Below are positions 51,716-61,249 of a DNA stretch of 64,000 nt, piece by piece. This DNA is from Burkholderia multivorans ATCC BAA-247 (GTDB lineage Bacteria; Pseudomonadota; Gammaproteobacteria; Burkholderiales; Burkholderiaceae), in contig NZ_CP009832.1 of assembly GCF_000959525.1 (NCBI RefSeq), positions 3,100,001 to 3,164,000 of the forward strand, given 5' to 3'. Both the position numbers and the translations under genes were made by a program. Within the stretch, counting starts at the first letter, position 1. Every line of letters starts with the position of its first letter. The notes beneath the pieces are model-generated. The model had not been told where the DNA came from. It saw only the letters and a program-made list of their open reading frames with translations, and searched no databases.

Positions 51716-52681
51716 TTACTTGATGACCGTCTTCGCTTCCTTCACGAGATCCGGCGAGAGCGTCACGCCCTGCTTCGCCGCCGCGCCCGTGTTCACGAAC
51801 AGCTCGAGGTTGCTGCTCGTCTCGGAGGCGATCGTGCCCGGCTTCTCGCCCTTCAGGATACGCGCGACGACCTTGCCCGTCTGCCGGCCGAGGTCGCCGT
51901 AGTTGATGCCGAGCGCCGCGATGCCGCCGCGTTTCACGCTGTCGGTGTCGCCGGCGACGAGCGGAATCTTCGCCTCGTTCGCGACCTTCACGAGCGCTTC
52001 GTACGCGGACACGACGTTGTTGTCGGTATTCGTGTAGATCACGTCGACCTTGCCGATCAGGCTCTTCGCGGCCGGGCCGATGTCGACGGTGCGCGGCGCG
52101 GCCGCTTCCTTCAGCGTCATGCCCTGCTTCGCGAGAATCTCCTTGAGCTCCTTCACGACGACGACCGAATTCGCCTCGCCCGGGTTGTAGACCATGCCGA
52201 CCGTCTTCGCCTTCGGCACGACGCGCTTGATCAGCGCGACCTGGCGATCGAGCGGCAGCTTGTCCGACACGCCCGTCACGTTGGTGCCCGACGGACCCCA
52301 GCCCTTCACGAGCTGCGCTGCGACCGGATCGGTCACGCCCGAATAGACGACCGGCACGCTCTTGGTGGCCGCGACGACCGCCTGCGCGGCCGGCGTCGCG
52401 ATCGCGACGATCACGTCGGGCTGGTCGCCGACGAACTTGCGCGCGATCTGCGCGGCCGTGCCGGTGTTGCCCTGCGCGCTCTGGTATTCCCACTTGAGCT
52501 TGTCGTCGCCGTAGCCTTCCGCCTTCAGTTCGGCACGCACGCCGTCGCGGATCGCATCGAGTGCCGGGTGATCGACGATCGACAGCACCTTGACGGTTTG
52601 CGCGTGCGCGGCGCCGGCGAGCGCGAGTGCGGCCACGCCGGCCGTGATCGAACGGATCGCGAAAGTCTTGAAACGCTTCAT
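51716..52681 (-). CDS. ABC transporter substrate-binding protein (ABC_sub_bind/TrpX family)
   Basis: Periplasmic binding protein, 321 aa. A signal peptide (basic MKRFKTFAIR, hydrophobic core 11-28, cleavage after AHA) precedes a type 1 periplasmic fold with VKVLSIVDHPALDAIRDGV, PVVYSGVTDPVAAQLV and VDVIYTNTDNNVVSAYEAL. The family (formerly DUF534) includes TrpX. ATG at 52681 is preceded by GGGGGAG. It is the first gene of the importer operon. The ligand is unknown. Confidence 0.92.
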   Translation of the reverse strand: MKRFKTFAIRSITAGVAALALAGAAHAQTVKVLSIVDHPALDAIRDGVRAELKAEGYGDDKLKWEYQSAQGNTGTAAQIARKFVGDQPDVIVAIATPAAQAVVAATKSVPVVYSGVTDPVAAQLVKGWGPSGTNVTGVSDKLPLDRQVALIKRVVPKAKTVGMVYNPGEANSVVVVKELKEILAKQGMTLKEAAAPRTVDIGPAAKSLIGKVDVIYTNTDNNVVSAYEALVKVANEAKIPLVAGDTDSVKRGGIAALGINYGDLGRQTGKVVARILKGEKPGTIASETSSNLELFVNTGAAAKQGVTLSPDLVKEAKTVIK

Positions 52682-52945
52682 GGGTGAGTCTCCCCCGTAT
52701 TGTCGGTTCTGGATGATGGATTTCGCGCCGCGGCGGGCACCGCCCGCGCGAAACGGCGGCGGCCGGCCCGCGTGCGTGCCCCGGGAAGGCACGCGGCGGC
52801 GAACGCACGAGCATACCATTTCCGCAGACCACCGCCTGACTCCGCGCTTTCGTGCGCCGCGCCGCCGCCGCGGCCCGACGCGGCCCGACGCGTGCAGCGC
52901 TTTACGCTATGCTGTCGGCGGCCCTTTCATGTCATCGGGACGCCC

Positions 52946-53272
52946 ATGCCTCCGGATCTCCGCTCGATCGCGACCGTTGCCGCGATCTCGATCGCCGCCG
53001 TGCTGCCGCCGCTGCCGGCCGTCGCATCCGGCCTCGCCGACGGCGACGCGCAATACGATCAGTGCATGCTGCAGGCGCTGCGCGAGAGCCGCAATGGCGC
53101 GGCGGCGCAACTGATCCAGCGCTCGTGCGACGCGCTGTACCGCAACAGCGCGATGCTGCTGCCGCGCGAGCGGCGCTATCACGAGTGCATCGTGCAGTCG
53201 CTGCCCGGCGTGCGCGACAACTATGCGATCCAGCAGATCATGGCGATCTGCTCGCGACGCGGCGAGATGTGA
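52946..53272 (+). CDS. Small exported four-cysteine protein
   Basis: A 108-aa hypothetical. A signal peptide (about 1-26, cleavage near AVASG) leads to a mature domain of about 80 residues with exactly four Cys: YDQCMLQAL, RSCDALY, HECIVQSL and AICSRRG. The spacing suggests two disulfide-linked helical hairpins. It resembles small periplasmic proteins known as the VF_A0006 four-cysteine family (from memory, not tested). ATG at 52946. It is divergent from the importer operon across 264 bp in which I see no distinct element. Confidence 0.75.
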   Translation: MPPDLRSIATVAAISIAAVLPPLPAVASGLADGDAQYDQCMLQALRESRNGAAAQLIQRSCDALYRNSAMLLPRERRYHECIVQSLPGVRDNYAIQQIMAICSRRGEM

Positions 53273-53430
53273 GCGCCGTCATGCAGACACGGTGGGCCGC
53301 GCGGCGCTTGTCGTTCGCGAAAAGGGCGCCCGCACGAGGCAGGCCCTGTCGTTTCGGCGGCCGTTCAGGCCTTGTCGGCCGCTCGCGGTCATGCGTGCCG
53401 GACGAGCACCGCTCCGCGCGCCGCCGGACG

Positions 53431-53459
53431 AAAAAAAGGCCTGCACGCAGGCAGGCCTT
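53431..53459 (-). terminator. Terminator of metQ
   Basis: AAGGCCTGC (53436-53444) and GCAGGCCTT (53451-53459); the A run at 53431-53437 is a T tract on the minus strand. The rest of the 53273-53480 gap shows no gene. Confidence 0.88.
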
Positions 53460-53480
53460 CGTTCGATCGTCCGATCGCGT

Positions 53481-54296
53481 TCAGAACGACGCGACCATCG
53501 AGCCCTTGAACTGCTTCTTGATGAATTCCTTCACCTCCGGCGACTGGTACGCCTTGACCAGCTTCTTCACCCACGGCTGATCCTTGTCCTTCGTGCGCAC
53601 GGCGATCACGTTCGCGTACGGGCTCGTCAGCGACTCGAGCGCGATCGCGTCCTTCGTCGGCTGCAGGTTCGCGGCGAGCGCGTAGTTCGTGTTGATCACG
53701 GCCGCGTCGACGTCCGGCAGCACGCGCGGCAGTTGCGCGGCGTCGAGCTCGGAGATCTTCAGCTTCTTCGGATTGTCGGCGATGTCGAGCACCGTCGCGT
53801 TGTTGCCGCCCGTGCCGGCGCCGGCCTTCAGCTTGATCGCGCCCTGCGCCTGCAGCAGCAGCAGCGCGCGGTTCTCGTTCGACGGATCGTTCGGCACCGC
53901 GATCTTCGCGCCTTGCGGCAGCTCCTTCAGCGACTTGAACTTCTTCGAATAAACGCCGATCGGCGAGATGTAGGTCAGACCGACCGTCACGATCTTGTAG
54001 CCGCGCTGCTTCACCTGGCTGTCGAGATAAGGCTGGTGCTGGAAGCTGTTCGCGTCGAGATCGCCCGCGTCGAGCGCCGCGTTCGGCTGCACGTAGTCGT
54101 TGAACTCGACGACCTTCACGTTCAGGCCTTCCTTCTCCTTCGCCACCTTCTGCACGACCTGCCACACCTCGGCATCCGGACCGGCGACCGTGCCGACCTT
54201 GATGACCTTGTCTTCGGCGTGCGCGCCCGCCGACATCGTCAGCGCGGCACCGGCGGCCAGCACGGAAAAGACTTTCAGGAGACTGCGACGCTTCAT
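53481..54296 (-). CDS. MetQ/NlpA-family substrate-binding protein
   Basis: Binding protein of the methionine-import family, 271 aa. A signal peptide (1-27, cleavage after AHA) precedes the NlpA fold: KVGTVAGPDAEVWQVVQKVA, VEFNDYVQPNAALDAGDLDANSFQH (in two parts), AVPNDPSNENRALLLLQ, and VINTNYAL. Unlike E. coli MetQ there is no lipobox Cys, so it should be a free periplasmic protein. No metN or metI gene is nearby; it must use a transporter encoded elsewhere or bind another ligand. ATG at 54296. The upstream gap (54297-54550) holds only a 6-bp hairpin GCGGGA/TCCCGC at 54387-54409. Confidence 0.9.
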   Translation of the reverse strand: MKRRSLLKVFSVLAAGAALTMSAGAHAEDKVIKVGTVAGPDAEVWQVVQKVAKEKEGLNVKVVEFNDYVQPNAALDAGDLDANSFQHQPYLDSQVKQRGYKIVTVGLTYISPIGVYSKKFKSLKELPQGAKIAVPNDPSNENRALLLLQAQGAIKLKAGAGTGGNNATVLDIADNPKKLKISELDAAQLPRVLPDVDAAVINTNYALAANLQPTKDAIALESLTSPYANVIAVRTKDKDQPWVKKLVKAYQSPEVKEFIKKQFKGSMVASF

Positions 54297-54550
54297 CTGG
54301 TTTCTCGCTTTCTTGCAAACTGGAAATGGGGCGCGATACGGGTATCCCCCGACTCGCAGCAAGGGGCAAATGGTGTCACAGGATCGGCGGGAAGTGAAAT
54401 ACATCCCGCTCATATGGGTATGCACCGCGACGGTGCCGGCGCGGGCCGCAGCGCCGGCCGTTTCGTCAGTGTCGCCGCCCCGGCCGCTCCGCCCCGCCCC
54501 GCCCGGCCGGGCCGTGTCGCCGTGTCCCGGTGCGCGTGGCACGCCGCGCG

Positions 54551-56200
54551 TCAGGCGGCGACCGTCTCGCTGCCGGCGTCGTGCCGCTCGATGGCCGGCT
54601 CGTCGGCGTGCGGACGCGCGGGACGCGACGCACGCGGCGCCGCTTCGGCCGAATCGCCGACACGGAACGCGCCGATCGCATCGCGCAGCCGCCCGGCCTG
54701 CTCCTGCAGCGACGCGGCCGCCGCGGCCGCCTGCTCGACGAGCGCCGCATTCTGCTGCGTGACCTGGTCCATCTGCGTGACCGCGCGTCCGACCTGCGTG
54801 ATCCCGCTCGCCTGCTCCTCCGACGCGGCGGCGATCTCGCCCATGATGTCGGTCACGCGCGCGACCGCCTGCAGGATCTCGCCCATCGTCGTGCCGGCCT
54901 GGCCGACGAGCGTCGATCCGTTGCGCACGCGCTCGACCGAGTCGACGATCAGTTCGCGGATTTCCTTCGCGGCCGTCGCGCTGCGCTGCGCAAGCGAACG
55001 CACTTCGCCGGCGACGACCGCAAAGCCGCGCCCCTGCTCGCCCGCACGCGCCGCCTCGACGGCCGCGTTCAGCGCGAGGATGTTGGTCTGGAACGCGATC
55101 CCTTCGATCACGCCGATGATGTCGGCGATCTTGTGCGAGCTGTCGTCGATCTCGCCCATCGTGACGATCACGCGGCTCACGACGTCGTGGCCCGTGCGCG
55201 CGATCTCCGATGCGTTGTTCGCGAGCCCGCTCGCCTGCCGCGCGTTGTCCGCGTTCTGCTTCACGGTCGCCGTCAGCTGCTCCATGCTCGCGGCCGTTTC
55301 CTCGAGCGACGCGGCCTGCTCCTCGGTACGCTGCGAGAGATCGTCGTTGCCGGCCGCGATCTGGCGGCTCGCGGCCGCGATCGACTCGGCCGACTGCCGA
55401 ATCCCGCGCATCGTCGCCTGCAGCCGCGCCTGCATGTCGCGCATCGCGGCCATCATGCTGGTGCGATCGCCGGCGCGCACCGGCACCGGCTGCGTCAGGT
55501 CGCCCTGCGCGATGCGCATCGCGAGCGCGGCCGCCGCATCGGGCTCGCCGCCGAGGCTGCCGCGCACGTTGCGGATGATCACGAACATCGCCGCGCTGAT
55601 CAGGATGCCGATCACGAGCACGACGACGAGGTGGCCGGCGAGCGTCCGGTAGTAGACGGTATCGATGTCCTTCACGAACACGCCGCTCGAGATGTTCCAG
55701 TCCCACGGCGCGAAGCGCGTGACGTAGCTGATCTTCGGCACCGCGGTCTCGCTGTGCGGCAGCCGGCCGCGATATTCGGCGAAGCCGCTGCCGGTCGCCT
55801 TCGCGGCATTCAGGATCGTCACGAACAACGGCTTGCCGTCCGGGTCGAGATAATCGCCGACCTGCGTGCCGACGAGTTTCGGCAGCGTCGGATGCATCAG
55901 CACGACCGGCTTCGAATCCATCACGAACACGTAGCCCGCGTCGCCGTAGCGCATCGCGGCGAGGCTCGCGAGCGCGTCGCGCTTCGCATCGGCCTCCGGC
56001 AGCGTGCCGCTCTGCGCGAGCGCGTAGTACGACTTCACGATGCCGGCCGCCGCGTCGACGAGATTCGTGATCCCTCCCTTGCGCTCGGTCAGCATCGTCG
56101 CGCGCGTTTCGTACGCGCTCCACGCGCCAACGCCCAGCAGACCGATCCATACCAGCGCAAGCGCGAGCCATAGCTTGCGATTCAAACTCATTCTGCTCAT
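54551..56200 (-). CDS. Methyl-accepting chemotaxis protein (sCache-type)
   Basis: Membrane chemoreceptor, 549 aa. TM1 about 9-28. A periplasmic single Cache_2 domain runs about 35-185 ([39 protein letters not shown]). TM2 is about 190-212 and HAMP about 213-265. The signalling domain has the hairpin tip [20 protein letters not shown] and [16 protein letters not shown]. The Ala/Arg-rich C-terminus lacks an NWETF-type pentapeptide. Cache_2 domains often bind small carboxylates; the ligand is unknown. ATG at 56200, with a second Met at codon 4. Confidence 0.94.
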   Translation of the reverse strand: MSRMSLNRKLWLALALVWIGLLGVGAWSAYETRATMLTERKGGITNLVDAAAGIVKSYYALAQSGTLPEADAKRDALASLAAMRYGDAGYVFVMDSKPVVLMHPTLPKLVGTQVGDYLDPDGKPLFVTILNAAKATGSGFAEYRGRLPHSETAVPKISYVTRFAPWDWNISSGVFVKDIDTVYYRTLAGHLVVVLVIGILISAAMFVIIRNVRGSLGGEPDAAAALAMRIAQGDLTQPVPVRAGDRTSMMAAMRDMQARLQATMRGIRQSAESIAAASRQIAAGNDDLSQRTEEQAASLEETAASMEQLTATVKQNADNARQASGLANNASEIARTGHDVVSRVIVTMGEIDDSSHKIADIIGVIEGIAFQTNILALNAAVEAARAGEQGRGFAVVAGEVRSLAQRSATAAKEIRELIVDSVERVRNGSTLVGQAGTTMGEILQAVARVTDIMGEIAAASEEQASGITQVGRAVTQMDQVTQQNAALVEQAAAAAASLQEQAGRLRDAIGAFRVGDSAEAAPRASRPARPHADEPAIERHDAGSETVAA

Positions 56201-56393
56201 CGGAGGTGCCCTGTTGTCGATGTCGATGCGCGCGCAGGCCGCCGCGCAAACGGTTGCCCCCGTATTTACGGCAGTGGCGCTTACAACTTGAATACGACGC
56301 GGCGCCCGGCACGACAGCGAACGCCCGCTGTGCTACAAAGGTCCGCTGGCCGGTGCGCGCAATGCGCCGGCGACACTCCGAGGCCATTTCGAC

Positions 56394-56684
56394 ATGTACG
56401 TCATCGACATCCACTACACCGCGTCGCTCGAGCGCATCGACGACGCGCTCGAACGCCACCGCGCGTATCTGCAGCCGCTGCTCGACAAGGGCATCTTCAT
56501 CGCGGCCGGGCCGAAGGTGCCGCGCGCAGGCGGCGTGATCCTCGCGGCGCGCATCGATCGCGACGCGCTGGAAGCGATCCTGCAGACCGATCCGTTCGTC
56601 ACCGAAGGGCTCGCGACCTATCGCGTGACGGAATTCCGCATCACGCGCGCGGCGACCGGCTTCAACGTGCCGGCGCTGCCGTAA
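56394..56684 (+). CDS. YciI-family protein
   Basis: A 96-aa small cytoplasmic protein with a ferredoxin-like dimeric alpha/beta-barrel fold. MYVIDIHYTASLERIDDALERH (split after the first strand), HRAYLQPLLDKGIFIAAGP and DPFVTEGLATYRVTEF are typical of YciI/YCII domains, which include dehalogenase-like enzymes. The conserved His is present in ERHRAYL. Function unknown. ATG at 56394. Confidence 0.85.
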   Translation: MYVIDIHYTASLERIDDALERHRAYLQPLLDKGIFIAAGPKVPRAGGVILAARIDRDALEAILQTDPFVTEGLATYRVTEFRITRAATGFNVPALP

Positions 56685-56764
56685 CGCGATACGGGCGATG
56701 CGCGCCGGCGCCGCCCTGCATGTACGGCGCGCATGCACCGACAAGGGCGATGAGCAAAAAGGCG

Positions 56765-56818
56765 GGAGAAAAAGAAGGAACAGAAGGAACGCGTGACGGC
56801 GCGTCGCGGCCGTCACGC
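56765..56818 (-). terminator. Terminator of the oxidase assembly operon (after sco)
   Basis: GCGTGACGGC (56791-56800) and GCCGTCACGC (56809-56818) form a 10-bp stem; on the minus strand a pyrimidine-rich, T-rich tail follows (56765-56790). Confidence 0.7.
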
Positions 56819-56857
56819 GCCTGCCGGGTCGAACGCCCGGACAGGCACGGCATGCCG

Positions 56858-56889
56858 GCCGATCAGCCGATTAGCCGATCAGCCGATCA
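56858..56889. repeat. Four tandem 8-bp repeats at the sco stop
   Basis: GCCGATCA repeated four times (56858, 56866, 56874, 56882), the second unit with TTA for TCA. It covers the last codons of sco and the bases beyond. Confidence 0.85.
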
Positions 56890-57496
56890 GCAGCTTGAGG
56901 TCGTGGACCCACGGGCCGGGGCCCTGGCCGTCGCGCACGAACAGGCGCAGCTTGCCGTCCGGATCGAACACGTAACTCGCGGCCGTGTGATCCATCGTGT
57001 AGCTGCCCGGCGTCTTGCCGGGCACTTTCGCGTAATAGACGCGGAAATCCTTCGTCACCTTCTTCAGCTGCGCGTCGTCGGCCGGACGCAGCCCGATGAA
57101 CGACGGATCGAACGCGGGCACATACTGGCCGAGCAGCGCGGGCGTGTCGCGCTCGGGATCGACCGTCACGAACAGCACCTGCACGCGCTTCGCGGCATCG
57201 GGCCCGAGCTGCTTCAGCGCTTCGGACAATTCGGCCATCGTCGTCGGGCACACGTCAGGGCAGTGCGTATAGCCGAAGAACATCACGACGGCCTTGCCCT
57301 TGAAGTCGGCGAGCGTGCGCACCTTGCCGGTCGTGTCGGGCAACGCGAAATCGCTGCCGAACTGCGTGTTGCCGGTGATGTCGAGATTCTGGAATTTCGG
57401 CGCGTTGTCGCAGGCGGCGAGCAGCAGCGCCGCCGCGAATGCGCAGACGAGCGCCCAGCGCTGGCGCGTGCGGCGCCCGAACCATGAGTGGAGCAT
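56879..57496 (-). CDS. sco: SCO1/SenC-family copper chaperone lipoprotein
   Basis: Delivers copper to the CuA site of cytochrome oxidase subunit II or reduces its cysteines. Length 205 aa from ATG 57496; a TTG at 57505 would add three residues. Lipobox LLLAAC with acylated Cys29. Thioredoxin fold with copper motif CPDVCP (Cys79, Cys83) and the third ligand His in YTMDHTA. It is the last gene of the cta assembly operon, 18 bp after ctaB. The C-terminus runs into an 8-bp tandem repeat. Confidence 0.94.
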   Translation of the reverse strand: MLHSWFGRRTRQRWALVCAFAAALLLAACDNAPKFQNLDITGNTQFGSDFALPDTTGKVRTLADFKGKAVVMFFGYTHCPDVCPTTMAELSEALKQLGPDAAKRVQVLFVTVDPERDTPALLGQYVPAFDPSFIGLRPADDAQLKKVTKDFRVYYAKVPGKTPGSYTMDHTAASYVFDPDGKLRLFVRDGQGPGPWVHDLKLLIG

Positions 57497-57514
57497 TGCG
57501 TTCAAACCGTGCGG

Positions 57515-58417
57515 TTACACGCCGAGCAGCGGGCGCGCGTAGTGATCGGCGAGCAGCGCGGCAAACAGCAGCGACAGATAGACGATCGAATAACGGAAGG
57601 CCTTGCGGGCGAGTTCGTCCGAATAATCGCGGTAGATCTTCCACGCATACGCGAGGAACACCGCGCCGAGCAGCACCGCGCTCGTCAGGTAGACGGCGCC
57701 GCTCATCCCCGAGATGAACGGCATCATCGTGACTGCGAACAGGATCACCGTGTAGAGCAGGATGTGCAGCCGCGTGAACTTCTCGCCGTGCGTGACGGGC
57801 AGCATCGGCAGGCCCGCGTTTTCGTAATCCTTGCGGCGATACAGCGCGAGCACCCAGAAATGCGGCGGCGTCCACACGAAGATGATCAGCACGAGGATCC
57901 ACGCGTCGCCCGGCACGGCGCCCGTGACCGCCGCCCAGCCGAGCGCCGGCGGCATCGCACCCGACGCGCCGCCGATCACGATGTTCTGCGGCGTCATCGG
58001 CTTGAGCAGCAGCGTGTAGATCACCGCGTAGCCGACGAAGGTCGCGATCGTCAGCCACATCGTCAGCGCGTTCGTGAACGTGTAGAGCGTCCATGCGCCG
58101 AGGCTGCCGAGCACGGCCGAGAACAGCAGGATCTGCGGCGTCGTGATCTCGCCGCGCGCGGACGGGCGCCACGCGGTGCGGCGCATCATCGCGTCGACCT
58201 TCTGCTCGACGAGGCAGTTGATCGCGAACGCGGCGCCGGCCAGCAGCCAGATGCCGACCGTGCCGCCGATCAGCACATGCCACGGCACCATGCCCGGCGT
58301 CGCGAGGAACATGCCGATCACCGCGCAGAACACCGCAAGCTGCGTGACACGCGGCTTCGTCAGCGCCATGTACTGGGAAAAGCGGCTACCGGGCGATTGG
58401 GAGAGGGTGCTTTGCAT
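57515..58417 (-). CDS. ctaB: Protoheme IX farnesyltransferase (haem O synthase)
   Basis: UbiA-type prenyltransferase adding farnesyl to haem B. Length 300 aa with about nine helices. Prenyl-diphosphate sites: [20 protein letters not shown] (N-x3-D-x2-M-x-R-T type, about 70-89) and [36 protein letters not shown] is family-specific. ATG at 58417, 8 bp after the ctaA stop. Its product feeds CtaA for haem A of the aa3 oxidase. Confidence 0.96.
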   Translation of the reverse strand: MQSTLSQSPGSRFSQYMALTKPRVTQLAVFCAVIGMFLATPGMVPWHVLIGGTVGIWLLAGAAFAINCLVEQKVDAMMRRTAWRPSARGEITTPQILLFSAVLGSLGAWTLYTFTNALTMWLTIATFVGYAVIYTLLLKPMTPQNIVIGGASGAMPPALGWAAVTGAVPGDAWILVLIIFVWTPPHFWVLALYRRKDYENAGLPMLPVTHGEKFTRLHILLYTVILFAVTMMPFISGMSGAVYLTSAVLLGAVFLAYAWKIYRDYSDELARKAFRYSIVYLSLLFAALLADHYARPLLGV

Positions 58418-58425
58418 GGGGACGG

Positions 58426-59538
58426 TCACGCCGCGGCGGCATCGCGCGCAGGCTGCACGACACGGCCGGGGCGGCTTGAAAGGATGCGAAAGTTTAACAT
58501 GACGACGAGCAGCAGCAGGATCGCGGCGCCGCCGTTGTGCGCGACCGCGACCGGCAGCGGCCACTGCAGCACGATGTTGGTCAGGCCCGTCACGAACTGC
58601 AGCACGACGACCAGCAGCACGCCGTTCGCGGGCCGCCGCAGCGACGCGAAGCGGCGCATCTTCAGCGCGAACGCGATCAGATACGCGACGACGACGAACG
58701 CGAACGTCCGGTGCGTCCAGTGGATCGCGACGAGCGCGTCCTGCGTGATCGCCTCGCCGTCGCGCGTCATCCCGAGCGCGCGCCACAGATGGAAGCCCTG
58801 CTCGAAGTTCATCGGCGGAATCCACTGGCCGTTGCAGGTCGGGAAGTCGGTGCAGGCAAGCACTGCGTAGTTCGTGCTGACCCAGCCGCCGAGCGCGATC
58901 TGCACGACGAGCAGCACGAGCGCCGCGAGCGCGGCCGCACGATAGCGGCCGGCTTCCGGGTCGTGCGCGGGCAGCGGGGTCTGGCGCGCGGCGAGCCAGC
59001 CGAGCGTGCCGAGCAGCGTGAGGCCGAGCAGCAGGTGCGTCGTGACGATCACCGGCTGCAGCTTCATCGTGACCGTCCACGCACCGAAGATGCCCTGCAC
59101 GACGATCAGCAGCAGCAGGCTCGTCGGCCACCACGGCGACACGTGCAGCGGGCGGCGGCGCAGCTTCGCGGACCACGCGATCACGACCTGCGCGATGATC
59201 AGCACGCCGATCGCCATCGCGAAATAGCGGTGGATCATCTCGATCCACGCCTTCGTCATGCTGACGGGGCCGGTCGGCATCGCCTGGTGCGCTGCCGTGA
59301 TCGCCGCATGCGCGATGAACGGCGACGACGTGCCGTAGCAGCCGGGCCAGTCGGGGCAGCCGAGGCCCGAATCGGTCAGCCGCGTGAAGCCGCCGAACAT
59401 CACGAGGTCGAGCGTCAGGAAGGTGGTGACCCACACGAGCTTGCGGAACTTGTCGTCGTCGGCCTTCACCCACACGTACGACAGCGGCAGCAGCGCGATG
59501 CAGATGCCGATCAGGCCGAGTTGCAGCAAATAGGACAT
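58426..59538 (-). CDS. ctaA: Haem A synthase (COX15/CtaA)
   Basis: Inner-membrane mono-oxygenase-like enzyme converting haem O to haem A. Length 370 aa, about eight helices in two related halves. Conserved His: EMIHRYFAM (about 102), VTTHLLLG (about 170), [10 protein letters not shown] (about 276) and VAHNGGAAI (about 336). A Cys pair occurs in each half ([23 protein letters not shown]). [15 protein letters not shown] is the standard signature. ATG at 59538. Confidence 0.96.
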   Translation of the reverse strand: MSYLLQLGLIGICIALLPLSYVWVKADDDKFRKLVWVTTFLTLDLVMFGGFTRLTDSGLGCPDWPGCYGTSSPFIAHAAITAAHQAMPTGPVSMTKAWIEMIHRYFAMAIGVLIIAQVVIAWSAKLRRRPLHVSPWWPTSLLLLIVVQGIFGAWTVTMKLQPVIVTTHLLLGLTLLGTLGWLAARQTPLPAHDPEAGRYRAAALAALVLLVVQIALGGWVSTNYAVLACTDFPTCNGQWIPPMNFEQGFHLWRALGMTRDGEAITQDALVAIHWTHRTFAFVVVAYLIAFALKMRRFASLRRPANGVLLVVVLQFVTGLTNIVLQWPLPVAVAHNGGAAILLLLVVMLNFRILSSRPGRVVQPARDAAAA

Positions 59539-59557
59539 GGTGCCTCGTCGTGTCGAG

Positions 59558-60190
59558 TTAACCGATGCTCGACCACTTCAGCAGCTTCGTGACGTCCGTC
59601 TTGATCTTGCTGGGGTTCGGGTCTTTCGGGAAACGCATCATCAGATTGCCGTTCGGGTCGACCAGGTACAAATGGTCGGTATCCTGCGTGCCGGTATCGG
59701 CCGGCAGCCACGCGGCGACCGCAGCCGGATCGGCGACGAGGCGCCGCGTATCTGGATACGCGTCGAGCACCTTCTGCGGGACCGCGCCCGCATCGCTGCG
59801 CAGCCACACCATCGTGATCCGGTGCCGCTCGCCCGCCTGCGTGACGCGGATCTGCCGCATGAAATAGAGCTTCTTCACGCACGCTTCGTCGCAGGCGCTG
59901 CGGTCGGTCATCACGAACAGCCACACGCCGCGCAGCGACGCGAGCGGCACCTGCTTGCCGGTCTCGTCGGTCACGACGAGGTTCGCCGGAATCGGCCGCT
60001 GCGGCTCGATCAGCGTGCCGTAGTTGGTCGAGCCGCCCTTCGGCTTGATCACGTAGTAGGTGAAGTAGGACGCGAGCATCGGCGCCGCACAGACGAGCCC
60101 GAGCAGCACGAGCATCCAGCGGCCGCGCTTGCGGGCCGCCGGCGAAACCGGCGTGGCCGCCGGATCCCGACGGGAAGATTGGATCGACAA
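59558..60190 (-). CDS. SCO-like thioredoxin-fold membrane protein
   Basis: A 210-aa protein between surf1 and ctaA. One N-terminal transmembrane helix (about 27-47) and a periplasmic domain with a CxxxC motif (RSACDEACVKKLYFMRQ, about 100-116) in the position of the SCO copper site; LYLVDPNGNLMMRFPKDPNP matches the SCO C-terminal strand. The Pro residues flanking the SCO motif are missing, and the third copper His may lie in TDHLYL. The start is TTG at 60190 with GAGAGG six bases upstream. Likely a second oxidase-assembly thiol or copper factor. Confidence 0.85.
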   Translation of the reverse strand: MSIQSSRRDPAATPVSPAARKRGRWMLVLLGLVCAAPMLASYFTYYVIKPKGGSTNYGTLIEPQRPIPANLVVTDETGKQVPLASLRGVWLFVMTDRSACDEACVKKLYFMRQIRVTQAGERHRITMVWLRSDAGAVPQKVLDAYPDTRRLVADPAAVAAWLPADTGTQDTDHLYLVDPNGNLMMRFPKDPNPSKIKTDVTKLLKWSSIG

Positions 60191-60244
60191 ATCAGACCTC
60201 TCGAAACGAACGCGCGGCGCAGGCGCCGCGTCCGGGCATCGCGC

Positions 60245-60955
60245 TCACGCGCCGGTCGATTTCTTCGCCGCACGCCGCGCCGCGTACAGGCCGAAACCGA
60301 GCGCGGCCGCCGCCATGCCCCACCACTGAAACATGTAACCGTAATTGCGCTCGACGCCGGTCGTCGCCGCCGGCCAGTCGCGCACGAGCTTGTCGCCGTC
60401 GTCGCTCGTCTGCTGGATCACGAACGGCTGCAGCGGCAGCCCGGTTTCCTTCGCATACGCGGCGACGTCCAGGTTCTGCCGAATCTTCTGATGCGGCGCG
60501 GAACCGCCTTCGCCGAGCTCGAACGCGCGCGATGCGTCGGCGCGCGCGATGCCTTCGATCTCGATGTCGCCGGCCGGCGTGGCGAACGGCTCGATCGCGG
60601 TGCGATCCGCGATGTTGCGCGGCAGCCAGCCGCGATTGACCAGCACGTAGCCGCCGCCCGTGAGTTTAAACGGCATCACGACGTAAAAGCCCGGCTGGTC
60701 GTTATACGGCCGATTGTCGAGGAACACCGCTTGCTCGGGGATGAAGCGGCCCTTCGCGCGGACGCGGTGAAACTCGATCGCCGCGAGCGGAATCGGCTGC
60801 GCGCCGACGTCGACGGGCGCCGCGTGCTCGTAGCGCACGATGTTCGCCTGCAACGCTTCCTTCTGGTGTGCGCGGTCGCGCTGCCAGAAGCCGAGCCGGA
60901 TCGTGACCGCGACGACGGCGAGAATCAGCAGCGCAGGCAGCCAGCGGATCTTCAT
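60245..60955 (-). CDS. surf1: SURF1-family oxidase assembly protein
   Basis: Assembly factor for haem A insertion into oxidase subunit I. Length 236 aa. Two membrane helices flank a periplasmic domain: TM1 about 5-22 (ending RLGFWQRDRAHQKE) and TM2 about 208-226 (RNYGYMFQWWGMAAAALG). FLDNRPYNDQPGFYVVMPF and VLVNRGWLPRN are classical SURF1 motifs. ATG at 60955. The 84-bp gap to the divergent DUF2909 gene contains a palindrome GATAATTATC (60994-61003) that may hold one or both -10 elements. Confidence 0.94.
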   Translation of the reverse strand: MKIRWLPALLILAVVAVTIRLGFWQRDRAHQKEALQANIVRYEHAAPVDVGAQPIPLAAIEFHRVRAKGRFIPEQAVFLDNRPYNDQPGFYVVMPFKLTGGGYVLVNRGWLPRNIADRTAIEPFATPAGDIEIEGIARADASRAFELGEGGSAPHQKIRQNLDVAAYAKETGLPLQPFVIQQTSDDGDKLVRDWPAATTGVERNYGYMFQWWGMAAAALGFGLYAARRAAKKSTGA

Positions 60956-61039
60956 CGCACTGCCCGCGAGGCGCACGCGCAAAAGCGAAGTGCGATAATT
61001 ATCCTCTTCCTTTCGAATTGCCGTCGTCCGGCTCGTGTC

Positions 61040-61249
61040 ATGCACATACTCGTTCCCATCGCCTTCGTCCTCATCATTGCCAGCATGGGCTCGGCGCTCT
61101 ATTTCATGATGCACGACCGCGGCCATACGAAGCGCATGGTCTGGTCGCTTGCCACCCGCGTCGGGCTGTCGATCTCGCTGTTCCTGTTCATCCTGTTCGC
61201 GAACTGGATGGGCTGGATCCATTCGACCGGGCTGCCGATCGGACGTTGA
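61040..61249 (+). CDS. Twin-transmembrane protein (DUF2909)
   Basis: A 69-aa inner-membrane protein with two hydrophobic helices (about 3-23 and 38-58) joined by a basic loop MMHDRGHTKRMVW. This is the DUF2909 type found next to oxidase assembly genes in betaproteobacteria. It is the only plus-strand gene in the cta cluster. ATG at 61040. Function unknown; context suggests a role in oxidase assembly. Confidence 0.85.
   Translation: MHILVPIAFVLIIASMGSALYFMMHDRGHTKRMVWSLATRVGLSISLFLFILFANWMGWIHSTGLPIGR

Noticed and set aside
54297-54550. SAM or other riboswitch upstream of the MetQ-like gene
   Set aside because: Only a 6-bp hairpin is visible; no conserved riboswitch core could be identified by eye.
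60994-61003. GATAATTATC as a Fur box between surf1 and the DUF2909 gene
   Set aside because: Only about half of a 19-bp Fur site; more likely just AT-rich promoter DNA.
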